A stretch of 50,714 bases of DNA from a virus (IMGVR_UViG_3300032156_000016:1-50714), one strand, 5' to 3'. Positions 1 through 7,467 are shown, counted from the stretch's first letter. The notes: a model not told the origin generated them from the letters alone. Numbers and translations are program-made.

Positions 1-127
1 TCGCGGCAGTAGATGGAGCAGTAGCCGTCGATGCGAAACTCCTCGTCCTTGCATCCTTCCCTCGCGCACAAACGTACGCCGTTGACCATGCGAATCGGCC
101 AACCGAAGTCGTCTCTATCGTTCATGG
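1..127. repeat. 127-bp exact direct repeat, left copy at window edge
   Basis: Every base of 1-127 is identical to 49102-49228; position 128 (t) is the first mismatch against 49229 (c). The repeat begins exactly at the first base of the window. This suits an assembly-graph junction or a genome-end redundancy better than an ordinary gene duplication. Confidence 0.95.
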
Positions 128-506
128 TTTCTCCTTTGCCGCGTCCCTGGCACTCTCGGGTGCAATCGACCGTGTTGGCAAAGGCGCGAAGCAAATCGCT
201 GTCGGCCTCGCATACCCACTTGCCCAATTCGCGCTGGAGGATTAGTTGACGTAGCGCAAGCGCGGCTCGTGCTAGCGGCCCGACGTCGGCGCGGGGGTAG
301 GAGTTTGCGGCCCCGTTGCGAACGACATATTCCAATTTATCGCCCATTACTAATTTATGTCCAGCTAATATTAATGCTTCTTTAATTATGCCATAATGAT
401 TTACATCATATTCTACTGCTTCCATAATATGTTCTCTATCTATTGTCTCATGCATTGATGCTTGTATCATTAAGCCAGCAAATATTTCAGCTTGTCTCTT
501 CAACAT
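1..506 (-). CDS. Partial composite ORF running off the window start
   Basis: An open frame starts at ATG 506 (MLKRQAEIFAG...) and stays open for 168 codons to the window edge. Residues 1 to about 60 are encoded by AT-rich DNA like the neighbouring genes. From about position 325 down the DNA is GC-rich, with no stop at the junction. The middle (YPRADVGPLARAALALRQL, later TRECQ) resembles part of the 146-residue product at 48786-49226 (YRADVEPVLRATLSL, SRECQ). The last 41 codons are identical to the start of that product (MNDRDDFGWPIR...). It overlaps the end of the upstream gene by 20 bp. The function is unknown. It may be a fusion, or part of it may be a separate gene starting at ATG 125. If 1 joins 49101, the ORF would end at 48786 and be 273 residues long. 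Confidence 0.5.
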   Translation of the reverse strand, partial: MLKRQAEIFAGLMIQASMHETIDREHIMEAVEYDVNHYGIIKEALILAGHKLVMGDKLEYVVRNGAANSYPRADVGPLARAALALRQLILQRELGKWVCEADSDLLRAFANTVDCTRECQGRGKGETMNDRDDFGWPIRMVNGVRLCAREGCKDEEFRIDGYCSIYCR

Positions 507-750
507 CGGTGCTACCTCTTGACAGTAATTCGGCCTCTGCAATATCTACCAAGTCCATGCTCTTTTCTTTTAACAGTAATGTTAATAAACTACTCTCAGC
601 ATTAATACCTTTCCAATAATTTTTAAACACACTTATAAAAAGAACTAAGCTTTCCTCACTAGATTGTACCATATTCTCTCTATATGTTCCCTTTGGAATA
701 AGCAGTATATTTAGAAGTTCTCCAACACCTTTCCAATCTACATTGCCCAT
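487..750 (-). CDS. Hypothetical early protein, 87 aa
   Basis: I do not recognise this gene. The product (MGNVDWKGVGELLNILL...) is mostly helical-looking with hydrophobic stretches (LLNILLI, LVLFISVF) but has no clear membrane segment or motif. ATG 750 overlaps the upstream stop as TGATG, which suggests translational coupling; AAGGGA lies about 12 nt upstream. A TTG three bases earlier is also possible. It is part of the leftward early operon. Confidence 0.65.
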   Translation of the reverse strand: MGNVDWKGVGELLNILLIPKGTYRENMVQSSEESLVLFISVFKNYWKGINAESSLLTLLLKEKSMDLVDIAEAELLSRGSTDVEETS

Positions 751-1094
751 CAATTTTTTCCCTTCTTATCAGATATCCACTGAAGGTATGACTTGTAATA
801 AAACATGAACTCAGACTCAGATAATGTTTCTATTTCTTTTCCATTAGGTAATCTATGCATTATAAATTCTCTATTATGATAACAGTAATTTGCTAACGAT
901 AAGAATGTTTTCATTAGTTTATACAGTTTATTGTGCATTGCATATTTAATTGGAATGTCTTGATTATCATGTGCCATATCAAATATATCATCAAATGCTT
1001 CTGCCTCTATCTTATATTGAGATATTAGTATTCCATTATATAAAAACGCAAGATAACATCTAGTAGCATCGTTTATTCTTTCGTAATTATCCAT
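750..1094 (-). CDS. Hypothetical early protein, 114 aa
   Basis: This gene is not recognised. The product begins MDNYERINDATRCYLAFLYNG and is rich in Tyr, Phe and Lys, with predicted alpha-helical character and no visible catalytic motif. The start overlaps the end of the small membrane-protein gene upstream by 22 bp, and the stop overlaps the next start (TGATG). This is typical of a tightly packed, co-translated phage early operon. Confidence 0.7.
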   Translation of the reverse strand: MDNYERINDATRCYLAFLYNGILISQYKIEAEAFDDIFDMAHDNQDIPIKYAMHNKLYKLMKTFLSLANYCYHNREFIMHRLPNGKEIETLSESEFMFYYKSYLQWISDKKGKN

Positions 1095-1282
1095 GCTATA
1101 ACCACTCCAATTTCGAGTAGTATTACCAAAGACATTCTATATATATTCTTTGTCATTGAATATTTAAAATCTTTTCCTTTAATCACTGGAGAAGAATAGG
1201 TTGCCAGTATTTCGGCAATAAGTATTAATGCTCCTATGCTAGCCAATATAAAAATAATGATCTTATTTATCATGTTCATCAT
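1073..1282 (-). CDS. Small membrane protein with two TM segments, 69 aa
   Basis: Two hydrophobic segments are visible: residues about 7-27 (IIIFILASIGALILIAEIL) and about 50-66 (MSLVILLEIGVVIAWII). A short basic segment separates them. This predicts a two-pass inner-membrane protein. It sits in the early operon, away from the lysis genes, so I do not call it a holin. It could be an early host-modifying or superinfection-exclusion protein, but nothing in the sequence decides this. Confidence 0.7.
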   Translation of the reverse strand: MMNMINKIIIFILASIGALILIAEILATYSSPVIKGKDFKYSMTKNIYRMSLVILLEIGVVIAWIITKE

Positions 1283-1586
1283 CCCTTCTCATTGAGTCCA
1301 TTATTATCTGAGCATGTTCCGAGCAAGCTTTAACTTCTCTCTTAGGTTTTTTCCCAATCTCGTAAAAGTAATAATAAAGAAGTCTATCATCCAAAATATC
1401 GCCACTAGTGTAAGCAAAATTATCGCGATTAGTAAACTTATTATTCCCTTCACAAGATTTGCTACCATGAATTTTATCCTTTGTCATTACTATTAGCATT
1501 TCATCTATGATCGACCATCCTAAATTTATAATGCCAATAGTATCAGGGTCTATTCCATACCTTTCAATTACGATTTCCTTCTCCAT
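1263..1586 (-). CDS. Hypothetical early protein, 107 aa
   Basis: This gene is not recognised. The product starts MEKEIVIERYGIDPDTIGI and ends in a charged tail (MRRDDEHDK). ATG 1586 was chosen because the upstream reading frame ends nearby; an in-frame ATG at 1595 would add MCN. The 3' end overlaps the membrane-protein gene by 20 bp. No motif is visible. Confidence 0.65.
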   Translation of the reverse strand: MEKEIVIERYGIDPDTIGIINLGWSIIDEMLIVMTKDKIHGSKSCEGNNKFTNRDNFAYTSGDILDDRLLYYYFYEIGKKPKREVKACSEHAQIIMDSMRRDDEHDK

Positions 1587-1765
1587 ATTGCACATCCTGT
1601 ACTAAGTTTCCTCCACTCGTTTTTCTTAGATATATCAACCATATCTTCTTGCTTATCTACTATTCTACATTCCTTCATTATTTCATCAATTACTTTTAAG
1701 CAATTATTTAAGTGAGAGTTTTCCCTTTCTGCCTGCTCTGCTTCCTTTTTGTTGTGCAAATTCAC
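1568..1765 (-). CDS. Hypothetical coiled-coil-like protein, 65 aa, GTG start
   Basis: GTG 1765 is preceded by GGGAGAGT at good spacing. The N-terminal half (NKKEAEQAERENSHLNN) is heptad-like and highly charged. The gene lies within the last 62 bp of the upstream HTH-like gene in another frame, which is a longer overlap than usual. Both frames look coding, but this one is less certain. The function is unknown. Confidence 0.5.
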   Translation of the reverse strand: MNLHNKKEAEQAERENSHLNNCLKVIDEIMKECRIVDKQEDMVDISKKNEWRKLSTGCAIWRRKS

Positions 1766-2012
1766 ACTCTCCCATATTAGGAAATCTATTCAGTAATAAT
1801 TTGTATATTTCAGATTGTATCATTGTTCTCTTATCATCATGCGCTCTTCTAAATGCGCTAAGTATCGTATCTTTTCTTAATCCCAATAACCTTATTTCAC
1901 CTGCCATTGACGAACCATAACCATAAACTTCATTTTCAATACATATTACTTGCTCTCTGGTAAGCCAATAGTACTTTATATTTCTACCTTTCCTTAAATC
2001 TGTAGTACCCAT
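1704..2012 (-). CDS. HTH-like putative DNA-binding protein, 102 aa (paralogue of 2104-2349)
   Basis: It aligns end to end with the next upstream gene product. Shared positions are YY-LT--QV--I near the N-terminus, then E---L and T---AFRR, then Y--L--RF--MG--E. The central part looks like a helix-turn-helix of the lambda-repressor/Cro type, which would make both proteins small transcriptional regulators; this is inference from pattern, not a proven family match. The C-terminal extension (QKGSRAGRKGKLSLK) is basic and absent from the paralogue. It is preceded by AGAAAGG and a structured 71-nt element. Confidence 0.65.
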   Translation of the reverse strand: MGTTDLRKGRNIKYYWLTREQVICIENEVYGYGSSMAGEIRLLGLRKDTILSAFRRAHDDKRTMIQSEIYKLLLNRFPNMGECEFAQQKGSRAGRKGKLSLK

Positions 2013-2024
2013 ATTGCCTTTCTA

Positions 2025-2095
2025 TAAAGACGTAGGCTGCGAAACGCATTTAACCTAAATGAATAATTATATCTTTTCAGGCACCTACGTCTTTA
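2025..2095 (-). ncRNA. Intergenic RNA element closed by a 12-bp perfect helix
   Basis: Positions 2025-2036 (TAAAGACGTAGG) and 2084-2095 are perfectly complementary over 12 bp and enclose 47 nt. Inside is a tight hairpin TGCG-AAA-CGCA (2038-2048) and a second possible helix (CCTAAA/TTTCAGG region). No U-tract follows, so it is not a standard terminator. It lies between the two paralogous HTH-like genes, just upstream of the SD for the gene starting at 2012. It may be an RNA-processing site, a translational control element or a binding site for the HTH proteins. Confidence 0.55.
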
Positions 2096-2103
2096 CAAAA
2101 TAA

Positions 2104-2349
2104 CTACACTCTTTCGGATTTTCCCATACCGTGAAAAAATCTAATCAGTGGTTTATAAACAAACGTACTAATAGTAGTTTCTCCATTAGCATCTACTCGT
2201 CTAAATGCTTGAACAAATGTACTTGAATTTACTCTTGCTTTTTCTGCTAGTTCTAACATGGTCATTTCTTTTCTTTCCATTTGTTTTCTGATAAACATGA
2301 CTTGTTTTGCTGTAAGTACATAGTACTCTTCACCTGTATGCCTAGCCAT
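2104..2349 (-). CDS. HTH-like putative DNA-binding protein, 81 aa
   Basis: The product (MARHTGEEYYVLTAKQVMFI...) contains an HTH-like segment (TMLELAEKARVNSSTFVQAF) followed by a conserved tail shared with the product of 1704-2012. In phages such small proteins usually act as repressors or activators of early promoters. The start at ATG 2349 has an excellent SD (TAGGAGGATACA), the same leader used at 8191. It is the first gene left of the large palindromic region, so it is well placed to regulate or bind there (inference). Confidence 0.7.
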   Translation of the reverse strand: MARHTGEEYYVLTAKQVMFIRKQMERKEMTMLELAEKARVNSSTFVQAFRRVDANGETTISTFVYKPLIRFFHGMGKSERV

Positions 2350-2401
2350 TGTATCCTCCTACAGTTAAAAGGCTAGTAAGCGCGGGCCTTTCACCCTACC
2401 G

Positions 2402-2480
2402 GCGATTTGATCGCTACTGGAAGGGAAAGACAGAGGCTAGTTATACACTCGCTACCCAGACCTTCTAGCTTGTCCTTCCC
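2402..2480 (-). ncRNA. Structured leader of the HTH-like gene
   Basis: In leftward RNA sense, 2471-2480 pairs with 2423-2432 over 10 bp (one G-U). This encloses a second helix 2465-2469/2436-2440 (GCTAG/CTAGC). It is followed by a hairpin GCGAT-loop-ATCGC (2402-2414). Together they form a folded 5' leader ending about 50 nt before the start codon at 2349. It could control translation or RNA stability. Nothing else is seen in 2350-2401 beyond the SD and repeated CTAGCC words. Confidence 0.45.
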
Positions 2481-2764
2481 TAAACCCTATAAACCCTCTC
2501 TAAACCCTCTCAGAAGGGTTTACGTTGTATTAAACAAATCGTATCTTATGATCGCACGCGATCTTATAAGCTTGTGAAACATTTCACGGAAAACCCTTTT
2601 TACCCTTCCGGTTAGATCAAGGCTTAAAATTCGTGTTGATTCATTAAACTTATTCATTAAAACTACCTTATCTTTTTTATTGATATATGGTTACGCTTAC
2701 CGCAAGGGGGGGGGTATCGGACTGACCCCTTGCGGAAACAGATTCATTAGGCACTTTTCCAATC

Positions 2765-2825
2765 CTTTGCGGTTAAATAAGTTATCTGATTCATATTTAA
2801 TTAATTCCTTTTACCGCACAGGGTT
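2765..2825. repeat. 61-bp direct repeat, copy 1
   Basis: It matches 2884-2944 at 53 of 61 positions. The unit is itself a hairpin: TGCGGT (2768-2773) pairs with ACCGCA (2813-2818). The flanks ctttgcggttaaataagtta and taccgcacagggtt are identical in both copies, whereas the loop differs. Confidence 0.85.
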
Positions 2826-2883
2826 AGGGTTAAATGCTTATAACTCAACACTTTGGTTATATTATATAGAGTTACACTCAAGT

Positions 2884-2944
2884 CTTTGCGGTTAAATAAG
2901 TTACTCGTTCCATATTTAAGTAACTCCTTCTACCGCACAGGGTT
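2884..2944. repeat. 61-bp direct repeat, copy 2
   Basis: This is the second copy of the unit at 2765-2825. TGCGGT (2887-2892) pairs with ACCGCA (2932-2937), and an inner helix AGTTACT/AGTAACT is better formed than in copy 1. The conserved stems with a variable loop suggest selection on the hairpin or on stem sequence. Confidence 0.85.
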
Positions 2945-3222
2945 GTATTTTACTCTAATGAACATTCTTCCGCAAGGGGTACATCCCTGACCCCCCCCTT
3001 GCGGTTCTAATAAGTGATTGCAATATATACATTTAACCCTTGTTTAATGAATGAGTTTAATGAATAACCGTGTAAAAACATAGGGTATCTCCCCAGAAGG
3101 GTAAGAAGGGTTTTCTGTGCAACATTTCACAAGCTCCCAACGCTATACATGCACACTCTTTACCTCTCGATTAATACACCATAAACCCTTCTGAGAGGGT
3201 TTAGAGAGGGTTTAGTAGGGTT

Positions 3223-5907
3223 TCAGTCATGGCCGATTCCTTCTGGTATGTCTGAACCTGACCCCTCTATCTCATCGAGTATGTCTTGCGGTATCGGTTC
3301 CTCTTGTGGTTTCTCAATTATATGTTCATCACCAGTGATCGGATCGTAAATCTTTTCTCCATACATATCATTAAATTGTGCCGCAATTTCATTCGCCGTT
3401 GGCAAGAAGCCAGCGTAAAAATCTTTATCAATAGGTATTAATCGTGTTTCTTTTCCACGCCCACCGCCATGATCTAAGTAATCAAGATAGCCATGATCTC
3501 TTAATGGCTTCGACCATTTATAAATTTCTTCTTTCTTCATGTGCATTATTTCTGCTATGTCTTTATATGTTATTGAGAATTGTTCATTAGATTCTACTCT
3601 TTCATATTCATCTCCAAATAAAGTATTATTAACAGAAGGCTCATATTCTTTCCATTTATTTTTTTCCTCTATAATTCTATAATAAATATCTTTAGCCTTC
3701 GGTGGTAATTCATATAGAGTTTCTACAAGTATTTCGTTAAGAAGTATTCTAGCAATATTGTAATCGCACAAATTTGCTATTACAAATCTCCCTTCATCGG
3801 TGTCTATAATTTTTCTACCAGATTGAAACTGGTGGAAAATTGCTATAGTCTCAAGAATAGTAAGAAACCTAACTCTATCACGCATGACGCGGATTGGACT
3901 AGATGGAAATGCATCGAGTATTGATTTAACATATGGTATTCGTACTCTTAATCCCTTTTCTAAACAGCGTTGTGCATTATGAAATAATATAATCTCTTCC
4001 TTAGATAATCCTGCTGCTGTTCCTAAGTACTGTTCTTCGAGAACAACAGCAGTTTCCTGTACCTTCTCTGGACTTACCTGTACAAAGATAGAAAAGTTTC
4101 TCGTTTCATTCTCTGGGTTAATCTCAGGATTTGTAGTAGAAGTAATGAATCCACATGGGCCTTTAACTCTCTTAGTTACAGTTACCATTTCATTAGTGTC
4201 TGAATCTTTCTGCACTGTCATAATAATAAGATCGCCTTCACCTATCCCATCCTGTGCTTCCCTAATAGAATATTCTGAATCTTCAGTGCCATGCATTTCG
4301 CCAATTACTATCATCTTATGCATCAAATCATTCTCTCCAAGATAATAGAATGCTTTGGCGGTAGCTTCTTGAATCATAAATACGCCCTCTGGTGGAAAGA
4401 GGGTCATTGTTTTTTTCATTAAGTGGGTCTTTCCAGAAGATGATAAGCCTTTTACTATTGCTGATATTGGTTGTGGCATGATTCGTGATGTAAATATTAA
4501 GTACACTAAGATTTTATTAATGTCTTCTCCTACTACTTGTTGTTTTCTTAATGCTTCCTTTACTTTAAACAACAATCTACCAGAAGACAAGAACGAAATA
4601 GCCTCGCGTTTTTCATCCTCACTCATTACATATTCTTTTTTGGCTTCCTTGTCTTCCTGTTTTTCCTCCAGTTGTTGTGCGACTCCAATATTTAAATCAT
4701 TAAGTAAAGATTTTAATTGCTTCTTATCTATAGTATTATTTGTATCATACAAGTGAATAGCAAACGACGCTCTTGATCTTACATTTGAAAGATCAACAAC
4801 TCCACGATACTTAAAACCGCCCCTGTATATAACGTCAACCGTTGCACGAATTACTTGTTTTCTTTCTATTATATCTCTGACAGCAAATATTATATCATAA
4901 TCTTTTGGTACGCCATATCCAAAAAGAATTAAATTGTCACCCGATCTAATGTACATTAATTCTTTTTGTACGATACTTTTTCCAACTTGTTTCTCTACTA
5001 TAGAACCACCATTAAATAAATGATCTGATACATCATGTCCTTCTGGTAAATCAACTAAAGTAATTTCTATGTCATGTTCTATTAAGTATTCAATAGCTTT
5101 TGATTTACCAGTAATTCCAGCAGAGTCATTATCAAATATTAATACCGCCGTTTTACCTTTAAATTTTTCTGCTATTTTCTTTGGAAAATTTCCCGCCCCA
5201 AGAACAGCAATACATGAATCATATCCAGCAGTTTCCATTGCTAATGCATCTGGTATACCTTCACATACATAGATTTTTTTGGAACTCCCGCAAAGTAAAT
5301 CATAATTAAATACAGGGATATGCTTACCAAAATTATGTGTGTTAATAAATTTTGCTTCTGGTTTTAATCCAGTACATGATCTACCAGTTACGAATGTCCA
5401 TTGCTCTTGTATCTTTATGGGGAAAATGATACGTCTATAAAATTTGTTAGTATATTTTTCATTATCATAATTCATTAATCCAATCTGTACTGCTATATCT
5501 AAATCGGGATATTTTGGCCTGTCAATACTATGTCCTATACAATACTTCTTAATTATATCCATGTCTACATTACGATTAGTTGAGAAATATTCTTTTAATT
5601 CTTTAGTAATTACTAATGAGTCAATAAGTATTTGTATATACTCATTAAGTACTGTGCTATCTATTGATATTATTTCCTCTTCATACTCCTGAATATCTGC
5701 CGAATTTGCTATCTTTCCAGTTATTCCACAATGAAAACATTGAAACGCTCCCTTGCGTGTTCCTTTATTAACATAGAATTTTAGTTTATGTTTCTCTCTA
5801 CTGCCACATTCTTCATTAGGGCATAAGCATATAGATTCTGGCCCGAATCTTCCATGCTCCACCCTTTCTTCTTCTGTATCTCCGAAGCCAGGAACAATAT
5901 ATTTCAT
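3223..5907 (-). CDS. DNA primase-ATPase (zinc finger, TOPRIM, P-loop ATPase, C-terminal winged helix)
   Basis: This 894-residue protein is the likely replicative primase-helicase. The N-terminal DnaG-like zinc finger has C29-x4-C34 and C57-x2-C60. A TOPRIM domain follows, with EGIPDAL near residue 217 and FDNDSAG near 259. The C-terminal half has a Walker A (GLSSSGKTH, about 489) and a Walker B-like segment (MIVIGEMHG, about 535). A later NPENETRNFS segment is typical of the primase-linked AAA-type ATPases of phages and mobile elements; its NETR Arg is a probable trans-acting or sensor residue (family knowledge from memory). A C-terminal winged-helix-like region (ITYKDIAEIMHMKKEEIYKW) could bind DNA. 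It lies two bases downstream of the nuclease gene and reads into the palindromic origin-like block. Confidence 0.88.
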   Translation of the reverse strand: MKYIVPGFGDTEEERVEHGRFGPESICLCPNEECGSREKHKLKFYVNKGTRKGAFQCFHCGITGKIANSADIQEYEEEIISIDSTVLNEYIQILIDSLVITKELKEYFSTNRNVDMDIIKKYCIGHSIDRPKYPDLDIAVQIGLMNYDNEKYTNKFYRRIIFPIKIQEQWTFVTGRSCTGLKPEAKFINTHNFGKHIPVFNYDLLCGSSKKIYVCEGIPDALAMETAGYDSCIAVLGAGNFPKKIAEKFKGKTAVLIFDNDSAGITGKSKAIEYLIEHDIEITLVDLPEGHDVSDHLFNGGSIVEKQVGKSIVQKELMYIRSGDNLILFGYGVPKDYDIIFAVRDIIERKQVIRATVDVIYRGGFKYRGVVDLSNVRSRASFAIHLYDTNNTIDKKQLKSLLNDLNIGVAQQLEEKQEDKEAKKEYVMSEDEKREAISFLSSGRLLFKVKEALRKQQVVGEDINKILVYLIFTSRIMPQPISAIVKGLSSSGKTHLMKKTMTLFPPEGVFMIQEATAKAFYYLGENDLMHKMIVIGEMHGTEDSEYSIREAQDGIGEGDLIIMTVQKDSDTNEMVTVTKRVKGPCGFITSTTNPEINPENETRNFSIFVQVSPEKVQETAVVLEEQYLGTAAGLSKEEIILFHNAQRCLEKGLRVRIPYVKSILDAFPSSPIRVMRDRVRFLTILETIAIFHQFQSGRKIIDTDEGRFVIANLCDYNIARILLNEILVETLYELPPKAKDIYYRIIEEKNKWKEYEPSVNNTLFGDEYERVESNEQFSITYKDIAEIMHMKKEEIYKWSKPLRDHGYLDYLDHGGGRGKETRLIPIDKDFYAGFLPTANEIAAQFNDMYGEKIYDPITGDEHIIEKPQEEPIPQDILDEIEGSGSDIPEGIGHD

Positions 5908-5909
5908 TA

Positions 5910-6929
5910 CTATTCCCCTTCATCGGAATCCTCGTCCTCAACTTCTACTACTTGTGCGTATCCATCTGTTGTACCCATCAAACATAACGAAGAATAATCA
6001 CACATTGATATACACATGCCTGTTTTATTTTTAGTTAGCATCATATTAGAAATTTGATTAAGAGATATTTGTGCTTCATCTAAAAATTCCATACATTCTT
6101 TATATGATATTGGGCGATGGAAAGATTCGACTCCAATTATTCCATCGGTTTCTACTGAGTCAGACGGCTCTCCACTTTTCTTTACCACCGATCTAACTAT
6201 CTTTGTGTTAATAGGCCATTCATACAAACCAATCCCTTTATCTCCAAAACTTTTCCAAGCGGCCCAAGCATAAGATATAACAGCATCATTAGTCCTGGCT
6301 TCACTAATACCATCTTTTACTGCATACTTACGCATTCCAATTTTCCAATCATATACAGATGTAGTTCCGTTACTTGTGTCTATTCCTATCATGTCCACAA
6401 TATTCTTTACTTGTATTTTTGTAGTTAGCGGATAAGTTAATGACAATTCAATCGCCGGAACTCCATTGACAACTACTGGATATATATTTCTACTTGTGAT
6501 ATACTTCCTAAGTAAAAAAATAGAAGTAATCATTTGTTTATGGAACTCTTCCCAAGAATAAAATCCTCGTTTATCATGTGGAAATTCATATCTAGATTGA
6601 ATAGCATCATACACATCATCAGTCCTATATGCATATTCCCAAAGAATAATTTTGACTAATTGTTCTATCGGCATGTCCGCGTACTGTTCCCATCCTGGCA
6701 TTGCAGATTGCTTACTCATTAACCATAACTGCATAGCACGATGAACAACGCGACCACGCAATAATGATGCACTCTCTTTTAATGGCTTAATTCTTTTGAC
6801 ATATTTGTAAAAGAATTTTTGTCCGCAACTCTTACTGGTGGAAAGCATGGTAGGCGACAAATGAAAATGAATAGGATAAAAAGTTTCAGGGCGAGATAGG
6901 TCAATTATTTCTCCGGTCTTTAGTTTCAT
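5910..6929 (-). CDS. RecB/Cas4-like PD-(D/E)xK nuclease with Cys cluster
   Basis: The 339-residue product has the Cas4/AddB-like layout: a first Cys near the N-terminus (SKSCGQKFFYKY, C35), a nuclease core with YDWKIG (the DxK of PD-(D/E)xK, about residue 195), and a C-terminal cysteine group (GMCISMCDYSSLC, about 305-320). Such proteins usually carry a 4Fe-4S cluster and act as 5'-3' DNA exonucleases in recombination and replication. The coupling to the primase gene (2-bp gap) and to a zinc-ribbon gene upstream fits a replication/recombination module. The family call is strong; polarity and substrate are inferred. Confidence 0.82.
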   Translation of the reverse strand: MKLKTGEIIDLSRPETFYPIHFHLSPTMLSTSKSCGQKFFYKYVKRIKPLKESASLLRGRVVHRAMQLWLMSKQSAMPGWEQYADMPIEQLVKIILWEYAYRTDDVYDAIQSRYEFPHDKRGFYSWEEFHKQMITSIFLLRKYITSRNIYPVVVNGVPAIELSLTYPLTTKIQVKNIVDMIGIDTSNGTTSVYDWKIGMRKYAVKDGISEARTNDAVISYAWAAWKSFGDKGIGLYEWPINTKIVRSVVKKSGEPSDSVETDGIIGVESFHRPISYKECMEFLDEAQISLNQISNMMLTKNKTGMCISMCDYSSLCLMGTTDGYAQVVEVEDEDSDEGE

Positions 6930-6930
6930 T

Positions 6931-7134
6931 TCATACCTTCTTCATTTCTAAATATTCAGATTGGAACTTATACTCTGGATCATAACTTGGAAGTTCATTA
7001 CTATTTAATATTTCAATTCCACATCCTCTACATTTAAAACGATCTGCTGGATATACATGACCATTCCCAAAATCTGCACCCACACTATTTTTATCACAAA
7101 ACATTTCCCTTCTACATTTCACACAAATTTTCAT
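6931..7134 (-). CDS. Small zinc-ribbon protein, 67 aa
   Basis: CVKC at residues 4-7 and CRGC around 34-37 form two CxxC knuckles separated by a loop with a His and a further Cys, consistent with one zinc ribbon. The gene ends one base before the nuclease gene, so the two are probably co-translated. No catalytic motif is visible. A DNA- or protein-binding accessory role is possible. Confidence 0.7.
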   Translation of the reverse strand: MKICVKCRREMFCDKNSVGADFGNGHVYPADRFKCRGCGIEILNSNELPSYDPEYKFQSEYLEMKKV

Positions 7135-7139
7135 CTCTT

Positions 7140-7325
7140 TTATTTTTCCTTCTCTGTGTCTGTCTCTACATTATACTCACACTCAGGGCATATCGACTCA
7201 TCTTCTGGAATATCCACAGCACCACACTTCGGACAATCCCACGGTTTAAATTGATCTTCTCCATAGTGTCCAGTAATATAATTGTCTAACTGATTTCGTT
7301 CGAACTTATTCATATCACTACTCAT
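7140..7325 (-). CDS. Small zinc-ribbon protein, 61 aa
   Basis: The C-terminal half has CPKC and CPEC (CPKCGAVDIPEDESICPEC), a classic rubredoxin-like/zinc-ribbon spacing, followed by an acidic-basic tail. It is the second of two successive CxxC-pair proteins upstream of the nuclease gene. A structural or nucleic-acid-binding role is inferred. The start ATG 7325 overlaps the end of the preceding membrane-protein gene. Confidence 0.7.
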   Translation of the reverse strand: MSSDMNKFERNQLDNYITGHYGEDQFKPWDCPKCGAVDIPEDESICPECEYNVETDTEKEK

Positions 7326-7467
7326 GTTTATCTCTCCTATTAATTATTCCAGTAAACTGAAAGATTGTTTTAATGAATGTAAAGAAGAACACGCATACAA
7401 CAGAAAGCGCAAGAACTGAAAATATCACGCCAATGATCATTAAAGCATTTAATATAAATTGCATCAT
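7318..7467 (-). CDS. Very small membrane protein, 49 aa
   Basis: The frame ATGATG (7467) to TAG (7318) encodes a product that is almost all hydrophobic: MMQFILNALMIIGVIFSVLA followed by LSVVCVFFFTFI, then a short basic tail (NRRDKHE). It is a one- or two-span membrane peptide. ATG overlaps the upstream stop (ATGATG/TGA), and AAGGAG lies upstream. The stop overlaps the zinc-ribbon start. The coupling on both sides supports a real gene despite its size. Confidence 0.6.
   Translation of the reverse strand: MMQFILNALMIIGVIFSVLALSVVCVFFFTFIKTIFQFTGIINRRDKHE

Larger units (their letters stand above)
2478..3224. repeat. Nested inverted-repeat/hairpin region, candidate replication origin
   Basis: This 750-bp non-coding block is an imperfect palindrome centred near 2851. 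Paired arms from outside in are 2478-2522 with 3181-3224 (TAAACCCT words), 2571-2611 with 3093-3132, 2641-2662 with 3042-3063 (TTCATTAAA words), and 2700-2735 with 2970-3004. Many arms are hairpins themselves, with 8-10 bp stems: 2501-2522, 3182-3203, 2700-2735 and 2970-3004; also 2544-2570. The centre holds two 61-bp direct repeats. It directly follows the primase-ATPase gene. Repeated hairpins beside a primase gene suggest an origin or primase loading zone (inference). I see no credible gene here. Confidence 0.8.

Noticed and set aside
1-127. Phage terminal redundancy with direct terminal repeats
   Set aside because: A true terminal repeat should have its right copy at the very end of the sequence; here 1486 bases follow it, so an assembly junction is preferred, though redundancy cannot be excluded.
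2765-2944. CRISPR-like array
   Set aside because: Only two repeat copies with one interval are present, and the units are longer and more divergent than CRISPR repeats; they belong to a larger inverted-repeat region.
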